A DNA stretch of 64,000 nucleotides. Source: Actinoallomurus liliacearum. Its GTDB lineage: Bacteria; Actinomycetota; Actinomycetes; Streptosporangiales; Streptosporangiaceae. The stretch spans positions 1-64,000 of the forward strand of contig NZ_BAABHJ010000041.1 of the NCBI RefSeq assembly GCF_039542035.1. The letters are read 5' to 3'. The notes beneath the pieces were generated by a model that saw nothing but the letters and a program-made list of their open reading frames with translations, did no database searches and was not told the DNA's origin. This document shows, in pieces, positions 16,664-24,292 of the stretch (positions within the stretch are counted from its first letter, which is position 1; every line of letters starts with the position of its first letter). The position numbers and the translations under genes are program-made.

Positions 16664-18061
16664 TCACCGGACCGTCGGCGGGAGCAGATCGTCCGGCAGG
16701 CCCTGGAAGGCGACCGGGACCTGGAAGCGCCGGATCGCGGCGGTGCCGACGGACGTGTGCAGCGGCGCCGTCGTCGCGGGCCAGGGGCCGCCGTGCTGCA
16801 TCGACCGGTTCACCGCGACGCCGGTGGGCCAGCCGTTGTACACGATCCGGCCGACATGCCGGGCCAGCTCGGCGACGAGGCCGCGCGCCAGGCCGGCGTC
16901 GGAGGGCTCGGCGTGCACGGTCGCGGTGAGCGAGCCGGGCACGGCCGCGACGGCGGCGCGCAGCTCCTCCTCCGAGGAGTACTCGACGATGACCGAGGCC
17001 GGGCCGAAGCACTCCTCCGTCAGCTCGGGCCGCGCCGCGAACTCCTCGGCGCTCACCGCGAACAGGTGCGCTCCCGCGCCCTCCGCCACGGTGCGCGTCG
17101 CGCCCGCGAGGCGCTCGACGCCGGTGCGGAACCCGTCGGTGATCTGCGGCGTGAGCAGCGCCGGCGCCGCGACCGCCGCGACCGCCGCCGAGAGCACGGG
17201 CTCCAGGCCGTGCCCGGCGGGCAGGAACAGCAGACCCGGCTTCGTGCAGAACTGCCCGGACCCGAGGGTGAACGACCCGACGTAGCCGCGCGCGATCTCC
17301 TCGCCGCGGGCGGCGACCGCCGCCTCGGTGACGAAGACCGGGTTGATGCTGCCCAGCTCCCCGTAGAACGGGATCGGGTCCGGACGGCTCGCGGCGGCGT
17401 CGAACAGCGCCCGCCCGCCGCGTACGGAGCCGGTGAACCCGGCCGCCCTGATGTTCGGGTCGTTGATCAGGGCCATGCCCGCGTCGAACCCGTGCACGAT
17501 CGCGAACGTCCCCTCGGGCGCGCCCGCCTTGGCGAGGGCCTCGGTGACGATCTCGGCGGTACGGGCCGACGTGCGCGGGTGGCCGGGGTGGGCCTTGACG
17601 ATGACCGGGCAGCCGGCCGCCCAGGCCGAGGCCGTATCGCCGCCCGCGACCGAGAACGCGAACGGGAAGTTGCTCGCGGCGTACACCGCGACCGGCCCGA
17701 TCGGCAGCAGCGCCCGGACGAAGCCGGGCTCGGCGACGTCCTGCTGGAAGCCCTCGCCGCGCGCCTCGCCCGCCAGCAGCCGCAACTGCCCGGTGGTACG
17801 TTCCACCTCGCCGCTCAGGCGGGTGGCGCCGAGCGCGGTCTCGGCGTCGGCCAGCGGCACGAGCTCGTCGGCCGCGGCCTCGAGGGCGTCGGCGACGGCC
17901 TCGAGCAGCGCGGCCCGGTCGGGCAGCGGCAGCTCCGCGAGGGGGCGCGCGGCCTTCGCCGCGGCGACGCCCAGCGCGGCGACCGTCTCGGGGGACGTCT
18001 CCGGCACGCCCGGCTCCAGGCGTTCGCCGGTCCGGGGATCGACTCCGTACAGCAGCGTCAT
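16664..18061 (-). CDS. NADP-type aldehyde dehydrogenase (alpha-ketoglutaric semialdehyde dehydrogenase-like)
   Basis: This 465-residue protein is an ALDH-superfamily enzyme of the 'aldehyde dehydrogenase (NADP+)' branch that includes 2,5-dioxovalerate dehydrogenase. The catalytic residues are Glu235 (GELGS) and Cys272 (GQFCTKPG). The cofactor-binding stretch VKAHPGHPRTS is typical of the branch that favours NADP over NAD. In oxidative pentose and hexuronate pathways this enzyme oxidises alpha-ketoglutaric semialdehyde to 2-oxoglutarate as the last step. It is the last gene of the four-gene leftward operon. Its ATG overlaps the stop of the preceding gene by 4 bases. Confidence 0.88.
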   Translation of the reverse strand: MTLLYGVDPRTGERLEPGVPETSPETVAALGVAAAKAARPLAELPLPDRAALLEAVADALEAAADELVPLADAETALGATRLSGEVERTTGQLRLLAGEARGEGFQQDVAEPGFVRALLPIGPVAVYAASNFPFAFSVAGGDTASAWAAGCPVIVKAHPGHPRTSARTAEIVTEALAKAGAPEGTFAIVHGFDAGMALINDPNIRAAGFTGSVRGGRALFDAAASRPDPIPFYGELGSINPVFVTEAAVAARGEEIARGYVGSFTLGSGQFCTKPGLLFLPAGHGLEPVLSAAVAAVAAPALLTPQITDGFRTGVERLAGATRTVAEGAGAHLFAVSAEEFAARPELTEECFGPASVIVEYSSEEELRAAVAAVPGSLTATVHAEPSDAGLARGLVAELARHVGRIVYNGWPTGVAVNRSMQHGGPWPATTAPLHTSVGTAAIRRFQVPVAFQGLPDDLLPPTVR

Positions 18062-19017
18062 CGCACGTCTCCGTCGGTGGGGAAGCGGTTCAGGGTGCCG
18101 GGCAGGCGGGAGCCGAGCGGGGACATGTCGCCGTCCGCGCCGAGACGCTCCAGGATGTCCAGCGCGAGACGGCCGCGGTGGACGCGCTCCCGCATGGCGT
18201 TGACGGCCAGGTCGCGCAGGTGGCGGCCGACCGGGTAGATGCCGGGCATGTTGCGCAGGCCGAACTTCAGGTAGATCGGCGCGCCGCAGCGGATCAGCTC
18301 GGCCGCGTCGTACAGCCGGACGAAGCCGCCGAGGTCGTCGGGCGCCTCGACGTAGAAGTCCATCGGCGCGGCGCTCTGCGCCCGCAGCTCGGCGATCTGC
18401 CCGATCGTCAGGTCGCTGGGCACATTGATGGAGTCGCCGCCGAGCTTCTCCCAGATCGCGTACGCGGCCGGGTTGACCGGCCCGACCAGCGCCGAGACCT
18501 TGAAGGTGACGTCGGCGGGCAGCACACCGGCCGCGCGCAGCCGGTGCAGCGTCCACAGCACGCCCTCGTCGGCGACGAGCAGGCAGCGGACGCCGAGGGC
18601 GACGGCGCGCTCGGCCTCCTCGACGCACTGGGCGAGCTGGTCGCGGCCGCGGGCGCGCGGCCCGGAGCCGCCGGACGACGCCTTGACGCCGGCGCCGACG
18701 TCCCACGTGCCGCGCGGGCCGACGAACAGGCACAGCTCGATGTGGCGCTCCTCGCACGCCTTGACCATCTCGGTGATCTCGGCGTCGGTGAGCATCCAGA
18801 TGCCGCTGCCCTGGCTGATGCGGTGGACCGGCACCTCGAGGCGGTCGACCTCCTCCAGCGCGGCGGCCAGCACCTCCGGCCCCTCACAGGAGGGCAGCTC
18901 GGTGCGCCAGCTTCCGCCGTCGGGGAACCGGGCCTCCGAACCGGCGGGGGCGCCGCCGCGGGCGGGCATGCCGAGCCGGTCGAGCAGGTGCTCACCGGGA
19001 TACCGGGAAACGCTCAT
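18058..19017 (-). CDS. U32-peptidase-like TIM-barrel protein of sugar-acid operon
   Basis: This 319-residue protein has a barrel-like pattern of beta strands ending in charged residues: LCLFVGPRG, RCLLVADEG, TFKVSALVG, DSINVPSDL, DFYVEAPD and IYLKFG. The overall look and the GxDSINVPSDLT and YLKFGLRNM segments recall the U32 peptidase/collagenase-like TIM-barrel fold. I am not certain of the family and see no protease signature. It sits between the alcohol dehydrogenase (11-base gap) and the ALDH (4-base overlap). It may be the enzyme turning the 2-keto-3-deoxy sugar acid into the ALDH substrate, a step for which no DapA-like enzyme is present in the cluster. That is inference. Confidence 0.7.
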   Translation of the reverse strand: MSVSRYPGEHLLDRLGMPARGGAPAGSEARFPDGGSWRTELPSCEGPEVLAAALEEVDRLEVPVHRISQGSGIWMLTDAEITEMVKACEERHIELCLFVGPRGTWDVGAGVKASSGGSGPRARGRDQLAQCVEEAERAVALGVRCLLVADEGVLWTLHRLRAAGVLPADVTFKVSALVGPVNPAAYAIWEKLGGDSINVPSDLTIGQIAELRAQSAAPMDFYVEAPDDLGGFVRLYDAAELIRCGAPIYLKFGLRNMPGIYPVGRHLRDLAVNAMRERVHRGRLALDILERLGADGDMSPLGSRLPGTLNRFPTDGDVR

Positions 19018-19028
19018 TACGGGTACTC

Positions 19029-20033
19029 CTAGGGCTTCAGGATGATCTTGCCGACGTCGTCGCCGCCCCGGCCGAGCAGCGCCACCGCTTCGGGGTAATC
19101 CTCCAGCGGCAACTCGTGTGTGACCAGGGGGCCGAGGTCGAGCAGGCCGGCGGTGAACGCCCGCACCGCGTGCGCCCAGGCCGCCGACGAGGCGCCGAAC
19201 ACGCTGGTCACGGTGAGCTGACGGCCGACGATCAGGGAGGGGGACAGCATCTCCGGTTCCACGCCGGGGATGCCGGTCAGCACCAGCCGGCCGCCCTTGC
19301 GCACCTGCCGGGCGGCGGCCGCCGCCGAGTCGCGGGCGCCGGCGGTCTCCACGACGACGTCGAGGTCGAGCTCGCCGAGCCGGTCCGGGTGGAAGTAGGC
19401 GGTCGCCCCGCCCGCCCGCGCGACCGGCTCGCGGCCGGCGCGCGGGTCGCTCACGACGAGCTCGGCGGGAGACGAGGCGGCCAGGAGCTGGATCGTGAGC
19501 AGGCCGAGCGTGCCCGCGCCGACCACGCCGACCCGCTCGCCGGGCAGCGACGCGGCGCGGAGCACGGCGGCGGCGGCGACCGCCGCCGGTTCGAGCAGCA
19601 CCGCGGCCCGCAGGTCGGTGCCCGGCGGCAGCGGGTGCAGCAGCCGGGCCGGCACGACCAGGTGGTCGGCGAACGCGCCGGGCCGGGTGAACCCGATCTC
19701 GTCGTACCCGGCGTGGCACAGGTTCGTGTCGCCCTCGCGGCAGCGGACGCAGGTCTGGCAGCTCACGAAGCCCTCGCCGACCGTCGGCAGGCCGGTCAGC
19801 GCCGGGTCGACGCCGGGACCGGTCGCCACGATCGTCCCCGACCACTCGTGGCCGGGGACGACGGGGAAGGAGCAGTACGCCTCCGGGCGGCCGCCCTCGT
19901 ACAGCTCGCGGTCGCTGCCGCAGATGCCGGCCGCGGCGACGCGGACGAGGACCTCGCCGGGGCCGGGCACGGGCACGTCTCCCTTGATCAGCCGGTGCCG
20001 GCCCGGCCGCTCCAGGAGGATGGACCGGCTCAC
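19029..20033 (-). CDS. Zinc-dependent alcohol/sugar dehydrogenase (MDR family)
   Basis: This 334-residue medium-chain dehydrogenase has the catalytic zinc ligand in AGICGSD, the GHEW motif, and the four-cysteine structural zinc lobe spread over CQTCVRCREGDTNLC. The Rossmann fold has the motif VGAGTLGLLT. It resembles sorbitol, threonine or galactitol-type dehydrogenases. In this operon it probably oxidises a sugar or sugar acid with NAD(P). Its ATG overlaps the stop of the enolase-superfamily gene by 4 bases, showing tight coupling. Confidence 0.88.
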   Translation of the reverse strand: MSRSILLERPGRHRLIKGDVPVPGPGEVLVRVAAAGICGSDRELYEGGRPEAYCSFPVVPGHEWSGTIVATGPGVDPALTGLPTVGEGFVSCQTCVRCREGDTNLCHAGYDEIGFTRPGAFADHLVVPARLLHPLPPGTDLRAAVLLEPAAVAAAAVLRAASLPGERVGVVGAGTLGLLTIQLLAASSPAELVVSDPRAGREPVARAGGATAYFHPDRLGELDLDVVVETAGARDSAAAAARQVRKGGRLVLTGIPGVEPEMLSPSLIVGRQLTVTSVFGASSAAWAHAVRAFTAGLLDLGPLVTHELPLEDYPEAVALLGRGGDDVGKIILKP

Positions 20034-21187
20034 TTGGTCCTGGCCGGGTCGCGGTAGTGCCAGTCCTCTTTGAACAGGTTGAAGTTGGCCTGCTGGCGGG
20101 GGAACTCGGCGAGCGCGTCCAGGTCGAGCTCGACGCCGAGGCCAGGGGCCTCAGGCAGCGAGAAGTACCCGTCGACGACCTCGGGCAGGCCGGGAGCCAC
20201 GCCCTTGATCGCCGAGTCGGCGAAGTCGTTGAAGTGCTCCTGGATCTTGAAGTTCGGCGTGCAGGCCGCCAGGTGCAGGTTGGCGGCGGTGAGCACCGGG
20301 CCGCCGACGTTGTGCGGGGCGATGAGGGTGTAGTGCGTCTCGGCGGTGGCCGCGAGCTTGCGGGTCTCCAGGATGCCGCCGATGTGGCCGACGTCCGGCT
20401 GGATGATGTCCACGGCCTGCAGCTCGAACAGCTCGCGGAACTCGATCCGGTCGTGGATGCGCTCGCCGGTCGCGATCGGCAGGTCGGTATGCGCGGAGAC
20501 CTTGGCGAGGGCCTTGAGGTTCTCCGGCGGGCAGGGCTCCTCGAGCCAGCTCGGGTTGAACGGCGCGAGCAGGCCGGCCAGCCGGATCGCGGTCGCCGGG
20601 GAGAACCGGCCGTGCATCTCGACCAGCAGCTCGGCCTCGTCGCCGATGGCGTCGCGGACGGCCTCGACGAGGCTCACCGCGCGCATCGTGTCGGCGTGGT
20701 CCAGCTCCATCGTGCCGGTGCCGAACGGGTCGAACTTGAGCGCCTTGTAGCCGCTCTCGATCACCTTCTCGGCCGCGTCGTGGAACGCCTCGGGGGTGAG
20801 GTCGACGGTGTACCAGCCGTTGGCGTACGCCTTGATCTTGTCGCGGACCTTGCCGCCCAGGAGCCGCCACACGGGTTGGCCGAGGGCCTTGCCGACGATG
20901 TCCCAGCAGGCCATCTCGACGCACGCGATCCCGGACATCGCGATCTCGCCGGCCCGGCCGTAGTCGCCGTACTTCATCCGGTGGACGAGGTCCTCGATGT
21001 CGAAGGGGTCGGAGCCCTTGATGTGGTTGATCTCCGCCTCGGCGAGGTAGCCGATGAGCGCGTCGGTGTGGCTGAGCATCCGCGCCTCGCCGACGCCCGT
21101 GAGCCCCTCGTCCGTATGGACCTGAACGAACGTCAGGTTGCGCCAGGGGGTGCCGGCGACATGTGTCGAGATTCCGGTGATGCGCAT
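20030..21187 (-). CDS. Mandelate racemase/muconate lactonizing (enolase superfamily) sugar-acid dehydratase, galactonate dehydratase-like
   Basis: This 385-residue protein has the N-terminal capping domain (1-125) and a TIM barrel. It has the KxxK-type region (Lys148, Lys151) on the second strand. Metal ligands or proximal residues are Glu190/His192 (VEMHGRF), Glu217 (WLEEP) and Glu242 (TGERI), and the general acid/base is His292 (PHNVGG). The MHGRF motif and the His at the seventh strand are characteristic of D-galactonate and related aldonate dehydratases. The product would be a 2-keto-3-deoxy acid. ATG at 21187 follows an AGAGGAG site 11 bases upstream. A TTG 9 bases earlier is too close to that site. 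It is the first gene of the leftward operon under a LacI-type operator. Confidence 0.85.
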   Translation of the reverse strand: MRITGISTHVAGTPWRNLTFVQVHTDEGLTGVGEARMLSHTDALIGYLAEAEINHIKGSDPFDIEDLVHRMKYGDYGRAGEIAMSGIACVEMACWDIVGKALGQPVWRLLGGKVRDKIKAYANGWYTVDLTPEAFHDAAEKVIESGYKALKFDPFGTGTMELDHADTMRAVSLVEAVRDAIGDEAELLVEMHGRFSPATAIRLAGLLAPFNPSWLEEPCPPENLKALAKVSAHTDLPIATGERIHDRIEFRELFELQAVDIIQPDVGHIGGILETRKLAATAETHYTLIAPHNVGGPVLTAANLHLAACTPNFKIQEHFNDFADSAIKGVAPGLPEVVDGYFSLPEAPGLGVELDLDALAEFPRQQANFNLFKEDWHYRDPARTK

Positions 21188-21249
21188 GTGAAGCAACGCT
21201 CCTCTTGGTACGGGCCGGAGGCGGGCCGCGATGACCTCCCGGAAGCCGG

Positions 21250-21277
21250 ATGTTACCGGTCACATGGGCAAAGTCAA
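21250..21277 (-). promoter_or_regulatory. Promoter of the sugar-acid catabolic operon
   Basis: Reading leftward, the -35 box TTGACT (21277-21272) and -10 box TAACAT (21255-21250) are separated by 16 bases. The -10 overlaps an ACCGGT-centred operator. The mirror promoter on the other strand has the same spacing. Confidence 0.6.
21251..21264. promoter_or_regulatory. LacI-type operator 1
   Basis: TGTTACCGGTCACA is a near-palindrome with a central CG, as bound by LacI/GalR regulators. It is the exact reverse complement of operator 2 and overlaps the -10 box of the leftward promoter. The regulator is probably the protein encoded at 25552-26586. Confidence 0.7.
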
Positions 21278-21315
21278 TGGCCGAGCCGAGGCAGGGGCGT
21301 TGCAGAACTGTGTCT

Positions 21316-21343
21316 TGACATCGGATTTGTGACCGGTAACACT
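21316..21343 (+). promoter_or_regulatory. Promoter of the monosaccharide transport operon
   Basis: The -35 box TTGACA (21316-21321) and -10 box TAACAC (21338-21343) are separated by 16 bases, with an operator covering the spacer end and -10. About 70 bases of leader precede the ATG at 21414. Confidence 0.6.
21329..21342. promoter_or_regulatory. LacI-type operator 2
   Basis: TGTGACCGGTAACA is the exact inverse of operator 1, placed 78 bases away (start to start) over the -10 box of the rightward promoter. Binding of one repressor tetramer to both sites would shut off both operons. Confidence 0.7.
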
Positions 21344-21413
21344 CCCGACACAGCAGTGGGAAACCAGGCCGTAATACCGGCGTAACCGCCCAGCCCCACC
21401 CCAAAGGTGAGAC

Positions 21414-22547
21414 ATGAAAATCACAAAGCTGGCCACGATGGCCACGGGCCTGTTCATGGCCCTCAGCGTGACCGCGGCGTGCGGTTCGAGCACCAAGACC
21501 GTCGACAAGAAGGGCTCGGACGCCGGTTCGGCCAAGGGCGCGCTGATCGGCGTCACCATGCCGACCAAGTCCTCCGAGCGGTGGATCCACGACGGGGACA
21601 ACCTGAAGGCCTCGCTGGAGAAGCTGGGCTACAAGGTCGACCTGCAGTACGCCGAGAACGACATCCCCACCCAGGTCAACCAGATCGAGAACCAGATCAC
21701 CCGGGGCGCCAAGCTCCTGATCATCGCCTCGATCGACGGCACCGCCCTCAGCACGCAGCTGCAGGAGGCGGCCGACAAGAAGATCCCGGTCATCGCGTAC
21801 GACCGGCTGCTGCAGAAGTCGCCGAACGTCGACTACTACGCCACCTTCGACAACTACAAGGTCGGCGTCCTGCAGGCCACCTCCCTCCTCGTCGGCCTCG
21901 GCCTGAAGAAGGAGGACGGCTCCGACGGCACCGCCAAGGGCCCGTTCAACATCGAGGTCTTCGCCGGGTCGCCGGACGACAACAACGCGACGTTCTTCTA
22001 CAACGGCGCGATGGCCACCCTGAAGCCGTACATCGACAAGGGCACCCTGGTCGTCAAGAGCAAGGAGACGGACTTCAAGACCGTCGCGATCCTGCGCTGG
22101 GACCCGGCCACCGCGCAGAAGCGCATGGAGGACCTGATCACCAAGGCCTACACCGGTGGCACGAAGGTCCAGGGCGTGCTGTCCCCGTACGACGGCCTGT
22201 CGATCGGCATCCTGTCCGCCCTCAAGAGCGCCGGCTACGGCACCTCCGGCCAGCCGTACCCGGTCGTGACCGGCCAGGACGCCGAGCTCGCCTCGGTCAA
22301 GTCGATCATGAAGGGTGAGCAGTACTCCACCGTTTACAAGGACACCCGCCAGCTCGCCGCGGTGACCGTCAAGATGGCCGACACCGTCCTCAAGGGCGGC
22401 AAGCCCGAGGTGAACAACACCAAGGACTACAACAACGGCGTCAAGGTCGTTCCGTCGATGCTGCTCCAGCCGGTCGTGGTCTACAAGGACAACGTCCAGA
22501 AGACCCTGGTCGACACCGGCTACTACACGGCCCAGCAGCTCCAGTAG
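21414..22547 (+). CDS. chvE: Sugar ABC transporter substrate-binding lipoprotein (ChvE-like)
   Basis: This 377-residue lipoprotein has a signal peptide with lipobox ending at Cys23 (SVTAAC). Its two-lobed periplasmic-binding fold of the ribose/galactose class (Peripla_BP_4) has GVTMPTKSSERW at the first strand and the conserved FAGSPDDNNA and VLSPYDGLS segments. The ERWIHDG and DRLL/SPND-type residues are shared with ChvE, the binding protein for galactose, arabinose, glucose and glucuronate-type monosaccharides. It delivers sugar to the GguA/GguB transporter encoded next. A strong hairpin downstream probably raises its expression relative to the transporter genes. Confidence 0.9.
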   Translation: MKITKLATMATGLFMALSVTAACGSSTKTVDKKGSDAGSAKGALIGVTMPTKSSERWIHDGDNLKASLEKLGYKVDLQYAENDIPTQVNQIENQITRGAKLLIIASIDGTALSTQLQEAADKKIPVIAYDRLLQKSPNVDYYATFDNYKVGVLQATSLLVGLGLKKEDGSDGTAKGPFNIEVFAGSPDDNNATFFYNGAMATLKPYIDKGTLVVKSKETDFKTVAILRWDPATAQKRMEDLITKAYTGGTKVQGVLSPYDGLSIGILSALKSAGYGTSGQPYPVVTGQDAELASVKSIMKGEQYSTVYKDTRQLAAVTVKMADTVLKGGKPEVNNTKDYNNGVKVVPSMLLQPVVVYKDNVQKTLVDTGYYTAQQLQ

Positions 22548-22556
22548 CGGGTCACG

Positions 22557-22585
22557 GGCGGGCGGCGCCGTCGGCGCCGCCCGCC
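22557..22585 (+). terminator. Perfect 13-bp hairpin after the binding-protein gene
   Basis: The arms GGCGGGCGGCGCC (22557-22569) and GGCGCCGCCCGCC (22573-22585) pair perfectly around the loop GTC. It begins 9 bases past the stop. In sugar ABC operons such hairpins attenuate read-through or protect the upstream mRNA, giving excess binding protein. Confidence 0.7.
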
Positions 22586-22607
22586 TGGCGTCACAGTGAA
22601 GGGCATC

Positions 22608-22744
22608 ATGACCGAGCGGAGCGAGGGCATCATCAGGCACAGCACCTTGGTCATGGGGCCGACGAAGGAGGTCCCATGACCGAGCGAAGCGAGGGAGTCG
22701 AGAGGCGCAGTCCCTCTGGTCACTCCTCCGACGCAGGAGGATCC
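22608..22744 (+). repeat. Tandem duplication of a start region (68/69 bp)
   Basis: Two diverged units begin with ATGACCGAGCGRAGCGAGGG at 22608 and 22676, and each ends in a ribosome site (AAGGAGGTCCC, GCAGGAGGATCC) followed by ATGACCGA. The third ATG, at 22745, is the start of the ATPase gene. The second ATG is in frame with it; the first is not. Confidence 0.65.
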
Positions 22745-24292
22745 ATGACCGACGACGCGATTCTGCGGATGAGCGGGATCACCAAGACGTTCCCCGGCGT
22801 CAAGGCGCTGCAGGACGTGAACCTGGTGGTGCGACGCGGCGAGATCCACGCGATCTGCGGTGAGAACGGCGCGGGCAAGTCCACCTTGATGAAGGTGCTG
22901 TCCGGGGTCTACCCGCACGGCTCGTACGAGGGCGAGATCCATTTCGACGGCGAGCCGTGCCGCTTCTCCGGCATCCGCGACAGCGAGAAGCACGGCATCG
23001 TCATCATCCACCAGGAGCTGGCGCTCAGCCCCTACCTGTCGATCGCCGAGAACATCTTCCTCGGCAACGAGCGGGTCAGCCGGGGCCTCATCGACTGGAA
23101 CAAGACGAACTCCGACGCCGCCGAGCTCCTCACCCGCGTCGGCCTGGACGAGAACCCGGTCACCCCGGCGATGGACCTCGGGGTCGGCAAGCAGCAGCTC
23201 GTGGAGATCGCCAAGGCGCTGTCCAAGGACGTGAAGCTGCTCATCCTGGACGAGCCGACGGCGGCCCTGAACGACGCCGACTCCGCGCACCTGCTCGACC
23301 TGCTGCGCGGCCTGCGCGACCAGGGCATCACCTGCGTGATCATCAGTCACAAGCTCAACGAGATCAAGGCGATCGCCGACTCGACGACCATCCTGCGGGA
23401 CGGCCGGACGATCGAGACCCTCGACATGGAGAAGGACCTCGTCACCGAGGACCGCATCATCTCCGGCATGGTCGGCCGCGACCTCGAGCACCGCTACCCC
23501 GAGCACGAGTCGAACGTCGGCGAGGAGGTGCTGCGGATCGAGGACTGGACCGTGCGCAGCCCGACGCAGCACGAGCGCCTCGTCGTGTCCGGGGCCAACC
23601 TCACGCTCCGGCGCGGCGAGATCGTCGGCCTGGCCGGGCTGATGGGCGCCGGCCGTACGGAGCTGGCGATGAGCGTGTTCGGCCGCAGCTACGGCGTGGG
23701 CATCACCGGCCGCATCTTCAAGGACGGCAAGGAGATCCGCGTACGGTCGGTCCGCGAGGCCATCCGGCACGGCATCGCGTACGCCACCGAGGACCGCAAG
23801 CGGTACGGCCTGAACCTCATCGAGGACATCAAGCGCAACGTCTCGACGGCGGGGCTGCGCAAGCTCGCCAGGCGGGGCTGGGTCAACGACAACGAGGAGA
23901 CCCGCGTCGCCGAGGGCTACCGCAAGAGCATGAACATCAAGGCACCCACCGTCGCGGCGGTCACCGGCAAGCTGTCCGGCGGGAACCAGCAGAAGGTCGT
24001 GCTGTCCAAGTGGCTGTTCACCGACCCGGACGTGCTGATCCTGGACGAGCCCACCCGCGGCATCGACGTCGGCGCGAAGTACGAGATCTACTCGATCATC
24101 AACGAGATGGCCGACCAGGGCAAGGCCGTGCTGGTCATCTCCTCCGAGCTGCCCGAGCTGCTCGGCATCTGCGACCGCATCTACGCGATGTCGGCCGGGC
24201 GCATCACCGGTGAGGTCCCCCGCGCGGAGGCCACGCCCGAGCGGCTGATGCAGTACATGACCCGTTACGACGAGGAGCAGGTAGTTTCATGA
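22745..24292 (+). CDS. gguA: Monosaccharide ABC transporter ATP-binding protein (GguA/MmsA-like)
   Basis: This 515-residue protein has two fused ABC domains, as in sugar importers of the CUT2 class. The first has Walker A GENGAGKST and Walker B LLILDEPTAAL. The second has the degenerate GLMGAGRTE loop, the signature LSGGNQQK and Walker B VLILDEPTRGID. This is the normal CUT2 pattern, in which one site is catalytically weak. ATG at 22745 follows GCAGGAGG. An in-frame ATG 69 bases upstream also has a ribosome site, but its extra residues are low quality and repeat-derived. The stop overlaps the permease ATG by 4 bases. Confidence 0.92.
   Translation: MTDDAILRMSGITKTFPGVKALQDVNLVVRRGEIHAICGENGAGKSTLMKVLSGVYPHGSYEGEIHFDGEPCRFSGIRDSEKHGIVIIHQELALSPYLSIAENIFLGNERVSRGLIDWNKTNSDAAELLTRVGLDENPVTPAMDLGVGKQQLVEIAKALSKDVKLLILDEPTAALNDADSAHLLDLLRGLRDQGITCVIISHKLNEIKAIADSTTILRDGRTIETLDMEKDLVTEDRIISGMVGRDLEHRYPEHESNVGEEVLRIEDWTVRSPTQHERLVVSGANLTLRRGEIVGLAGLMGAGRTELAMSVFGRSYGVGITGRIFKDGKEIRVRSVREAIRHGIAYATEDRKRYGLNLIEDIKRNVSTAGLRKLARRGWVNDNEETRVAEGYRKSMNIKAPTVAAVTGKLSGGNQQKVVLSKWLFTDPDVLILDEPTRGIDVGAKYEIYSIINEMADQGKAVLVISSELPELLGICDRIYAMSAGRITGEVPRAEATPERLMQYMTRYDEEQVVS

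Noticed and set aside
22676..22744. Upstream ATG at 22676 as the start of the transporter ATPase
   Set aside because: It is in frame and has a ribosome site, but the extra 23 residues are repeat-derived and unlike ABC ATPases; 22745 has the better context.
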